From assembly GCF_915403165.1 (NCBI RefSeq), contig NZ_OU659204.1:2914001-2978000 (forward strand): DNA of 64,000 bases, written 5' to 3'. Numbering within the stretch: the stretch's first letter is position 1; each line of letters starts with the position of its first letter. The notes below the pieces were generated by a model that did not search any database, was not told where the DNA came from, and worked only from the letters and a program-made list of their open reading frames with translations. Below are positions 62,387 through 64,000 of this stretch, in pieces. The translations under genes were made by a program, and so were the position numbers. The stretch comes from Providencia alcalifaciens. GTDB lineage: Bacteria; Pseudomonadota; Gammaproteobacteria; Enterobacterales; Enterobacteriaceae.

Positions 62387-63733
62387 ATGCATCAGCCCGA
62401 TGTCACTGAGAGGTCACTCTATTCCCTCAGTTGGCCAATCTTTATTGATATTTTCCTTCATTTGGCCACCTTATTAATTAATACCTACATGGTTAGCCAT
62501 GTATCGACTGCCTACCTCGCTGCAATGGGGGTCGGGAATCAGGTCTTTGACCTATTTATTACTATCTTTAACTTTATTAGCGTGGGATGTAGCGTCGTTA
62601 TCGCCCAATATCTGGGTGCAGGTCGCCGTGATAAAGCTAGCCAAGCCATTCATATTTCCATCGCCTTTAACTTTATATTAGGTTTCTCCAGCGCCTTAAT
62701 TGCGCTCTTTTTTGGCTACAAAATTCTGACCATTATGAATACCCCATCCCACTTAATGGATGATGGGTATGCGTATTTACACATTTTGGGTATCTGTTTA
62801 ATTCCAGAAGCGATCACCATCATTCTCGCGGCTTGTTTACGCGTTTATGGGAAAGCTCAGCCAGCGATGTGGGTCACGCTGATTGCTAACATCATTACCG
62901 TGATTGGTAACATGATTGTGCTGTATGGCTTCTTTGGTTTACCGCAATATGGTCTGGAAGGCGTTGCATGGTCAACGGTGGTTGGCCGCGTTGTGGCGGT
63001 TATTTTACTGTTCTGCCTGCTGTTCTACGGTTTAAGAATCAAGTTTACCCCAATGATGCTGATCCGCTGGTCCAGTAAAATGCTGAGCAAAATCCTGCAT
63101 ATTGGCCTACCTGCCGCAGGCGAAAATTTGGTGTGGATCCTTCACTTTATGACTGCATCTGCCTTTATCGGCTTAATGGGTGAAACCGCCCTTGCGGCGC
63201 AAACCCTCTACTTCCAGCTTTCGCTATTTATTATGCTGTTTGGAATTTCCATCAGTATTGGTAATGAGATTATGGTCGGGCATTTAGTCGGTGCTAAGCG
63301 CTTTGAAGATGCCTATCATCGTGCGTTTAAGAGTTTGAAATGGGGCTTTTACGTCACTATCGGCGTGGTGTTTGCGTTCTGGTTATTCCGTGCACCAATC
63401 CTCGATAGCTTAACGGACGATCAAGGCATCATTCAGCTATTACTGCCAATTTTCTTATTATCCGTGTTCTTAGAACCGGGCCGTACTATCAACATCGTCA
63501 TGGTAAACGCCCTTCGCGCCTCGGGTGATGCGAAGTTCCCATTATTGACCGCCGTGCTCTTTATGTGGGGAATCGCCATTCCGCTGGGCTACTTCCTTGG
63601 CATAAAAATGGAAATGGGGTTAATCGGTATCTGGATTGGATTCTTTGTCGATGAATGGGTTCGTGGACTCACCAATGCGTGGCGCTGGCGCTCACGTAAA
63701 TGGCAAAGCAAACGCCTCGATTTAGAAAGCTAA
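62387..63733 (+). CDS. MATE-family multidrug efflux transporter
   Basis: 448 aa with about twelve membrane segments in two related halves, the multidrug and toxin extrusion fold. Conserved blocks: YSLSWPIFIDIFLHL at the start, the loop AAMGVGNQVFDLF, IAQYLGAGRRDKA, and in the second half GLPAAGENLVWIL and GNEIMVGHLVGAKR. Members export cationic drugs in exchange for sodium or protons. Substrate not determinable. Terminator follows. Confidence 0.93.
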   Translation: MHQPDVTERSLYSLSWPIFIDIFLHLATLLINTYMVSHVSTAYLAAMGVGNQVFDLFITIFNFISVGCSVVIAQYLGAGRRDKASQAIHISIAFNFILGFSSALIALFFGYKILTIMNTPSHLMDDGYAYLHILGICLIPEAITIILAACLRVYGKAQPAMWVTLIANIITVIGNMIVLYGFFGLPQYGLEGVAWSTVVGRVVAVILLFCLLFYGLRIKFTPMMLIRWSSKMLSKILHIGLPAAGENLVWILHFMTASAFIGLMGETALAAQTLYFQLSLFIMLFGISISIGNEIMVGHLVGAKRFEDAYHRAFKSLKWGFYVTIGVVFAFWLFRAPILDSLTDDQGIIQLLLPIFLLSVFLEPGRTINIVMVNALRASGDAKFPLLTAVLFMWGIAIPLGYFLGIKMEMGLIGIWIGFFVDEWVRGLTNAWRWRSRKWQSKRLDLES

Positions 63734-63742
63734 GCTCACTGG

Positions 63743-63773
63743 ATCCTACCGATGAAAATAGGTAGGATTTTTG
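63743..63773 (+). terminator. Intrinsic terminator after the MATE gene
   Basis: An 8-bp stem ATCCTACC/GGTAGGAT (63743-63750 with 63761-63768), followed by TTTTT; 10 bases past the stop codon. Confidence 0.88.
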
Positions 63774-63929
63774 TGATCGGCATCATATTTAAAAATACTT
63801 TCCCCTAATAAACAATATTAGAGATTAATTTTCTCTTTCATCCCCATTTATTCATAAACATTGTGAAGTTTTTCTCCGTCCTCTTCATTAAAATAATTCC
63901 ATCACCACATGACTTTTAGGGATATAACC

Positions 63930-64000
63930 ATGGCAACGCAAACTGAAGAACTTCTCTGGCAATATTTTATCAATGCCGTCAAACAAGACGTTAAACCTGC
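63930..64000 (+). CDS. UPF0597/CyuA-like protein, 5' end only
   Basis: Only 23 codons are visible before the window edge. They read LLWQYFINAVKQDVKPA after the start, closely like the beginning of E. coli CyuA/YhaM (LWQRYILAVQEEVKPA), the cysteine desulfidase of the UPF0597 family. AGGGA precedes the ATG by about 8 bases. Identification rests on a short stretch, so it is provisional. Confidence 0.6.
   Translation, partial: MATQTEELLWQYFINAVKQDVKP

Overview
The window looks like chromosomal DNA from a gamma-proteobacterium of the order Enterobacterales, most likely Providencia or a close relative in the Morganellaceae. The housekeeping blocks follow the E. coli gene order (relA-mazG-pyrG-eno, mtnN-btuF, dksA-pcnB-folK-panB-panC, yadGH-can-hpt-cueO). 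The protein sequences are close to but distinct from E. coli, the base composition is AT-leaning, ERIC-type repeats are present, and a meso-diaminopimelate dehydrogenase gene (ddh) is present. The species assignment is inference.

Region 1-18 kb is an accessory island of very large toxin-like proteins, all on the minus strand. Three paralogues are visible: copy A (17864 to 11917), copy B (11844 to 5006) and the 5' part of copy C (2210 to the window edge). Each has a papain-like cysteine-protease domain with Cys, His and Asp at identical spacing (89 and 19 residues). A and B continue into a region like the TcdA/TcdB pore-forming/translocation segment and then a beta-rich, RTX-like C-terminal part. 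Copy B alone carries an N-terminal HopA1-like effector domain. Both A and B are broken into two reading frames, at different places, and each break lies on a run of seven A residues. One extra A at either run restores a reading frame that aligns to the other paralogue without a gap, giving hypothetical intact proteins of 1982 and 2279 residues. A DASS-family carboxylate transporter sits between copies B and C.

Region 18-43 kb is a conserved housekeeping core: eno, pyrG, mazG, relA and rlmD on minus; dgt on minus facing mtnN-btuF; erpA on minus; hemL; mrcB and hrpB on minus; then sfsA, dksA, pcnB, folK, panB, panC and panD on plus. pcnB appears to keep the rare AUU start codon known from E. 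coli. No gluQ gene lies between dksA and pcnB. Three ERIC elements lie at 29.4-29.7 and 31.7 kb; the last supplies the final codons of mrcB.

Region 43-50 kb is a chaperone-usher fimbrial operon on minus (major subunit, chaperone, usher, two-domain adhesin, two minor pilins). Region 50-56 kb holds the yadGH ABC exporter, carbonic anhydrase can, hpt, the copper oxidase cueO with a clear CueR-type promoter, and yacC.

Region 56-64 kb is less conserved: an AbrB-family membrane protein, a TetR regulator divergent from a two-gene operon (Tm-1-like/UPF0261 protein and a PEP-hydrolase-family TIM-barrel protein) with two 20-bp palindromes in its promoter, an unrecognised membrane protein, ddh, a MATE exporter, and the start of a cyuA/yhaM-like gene cut by the window edge.
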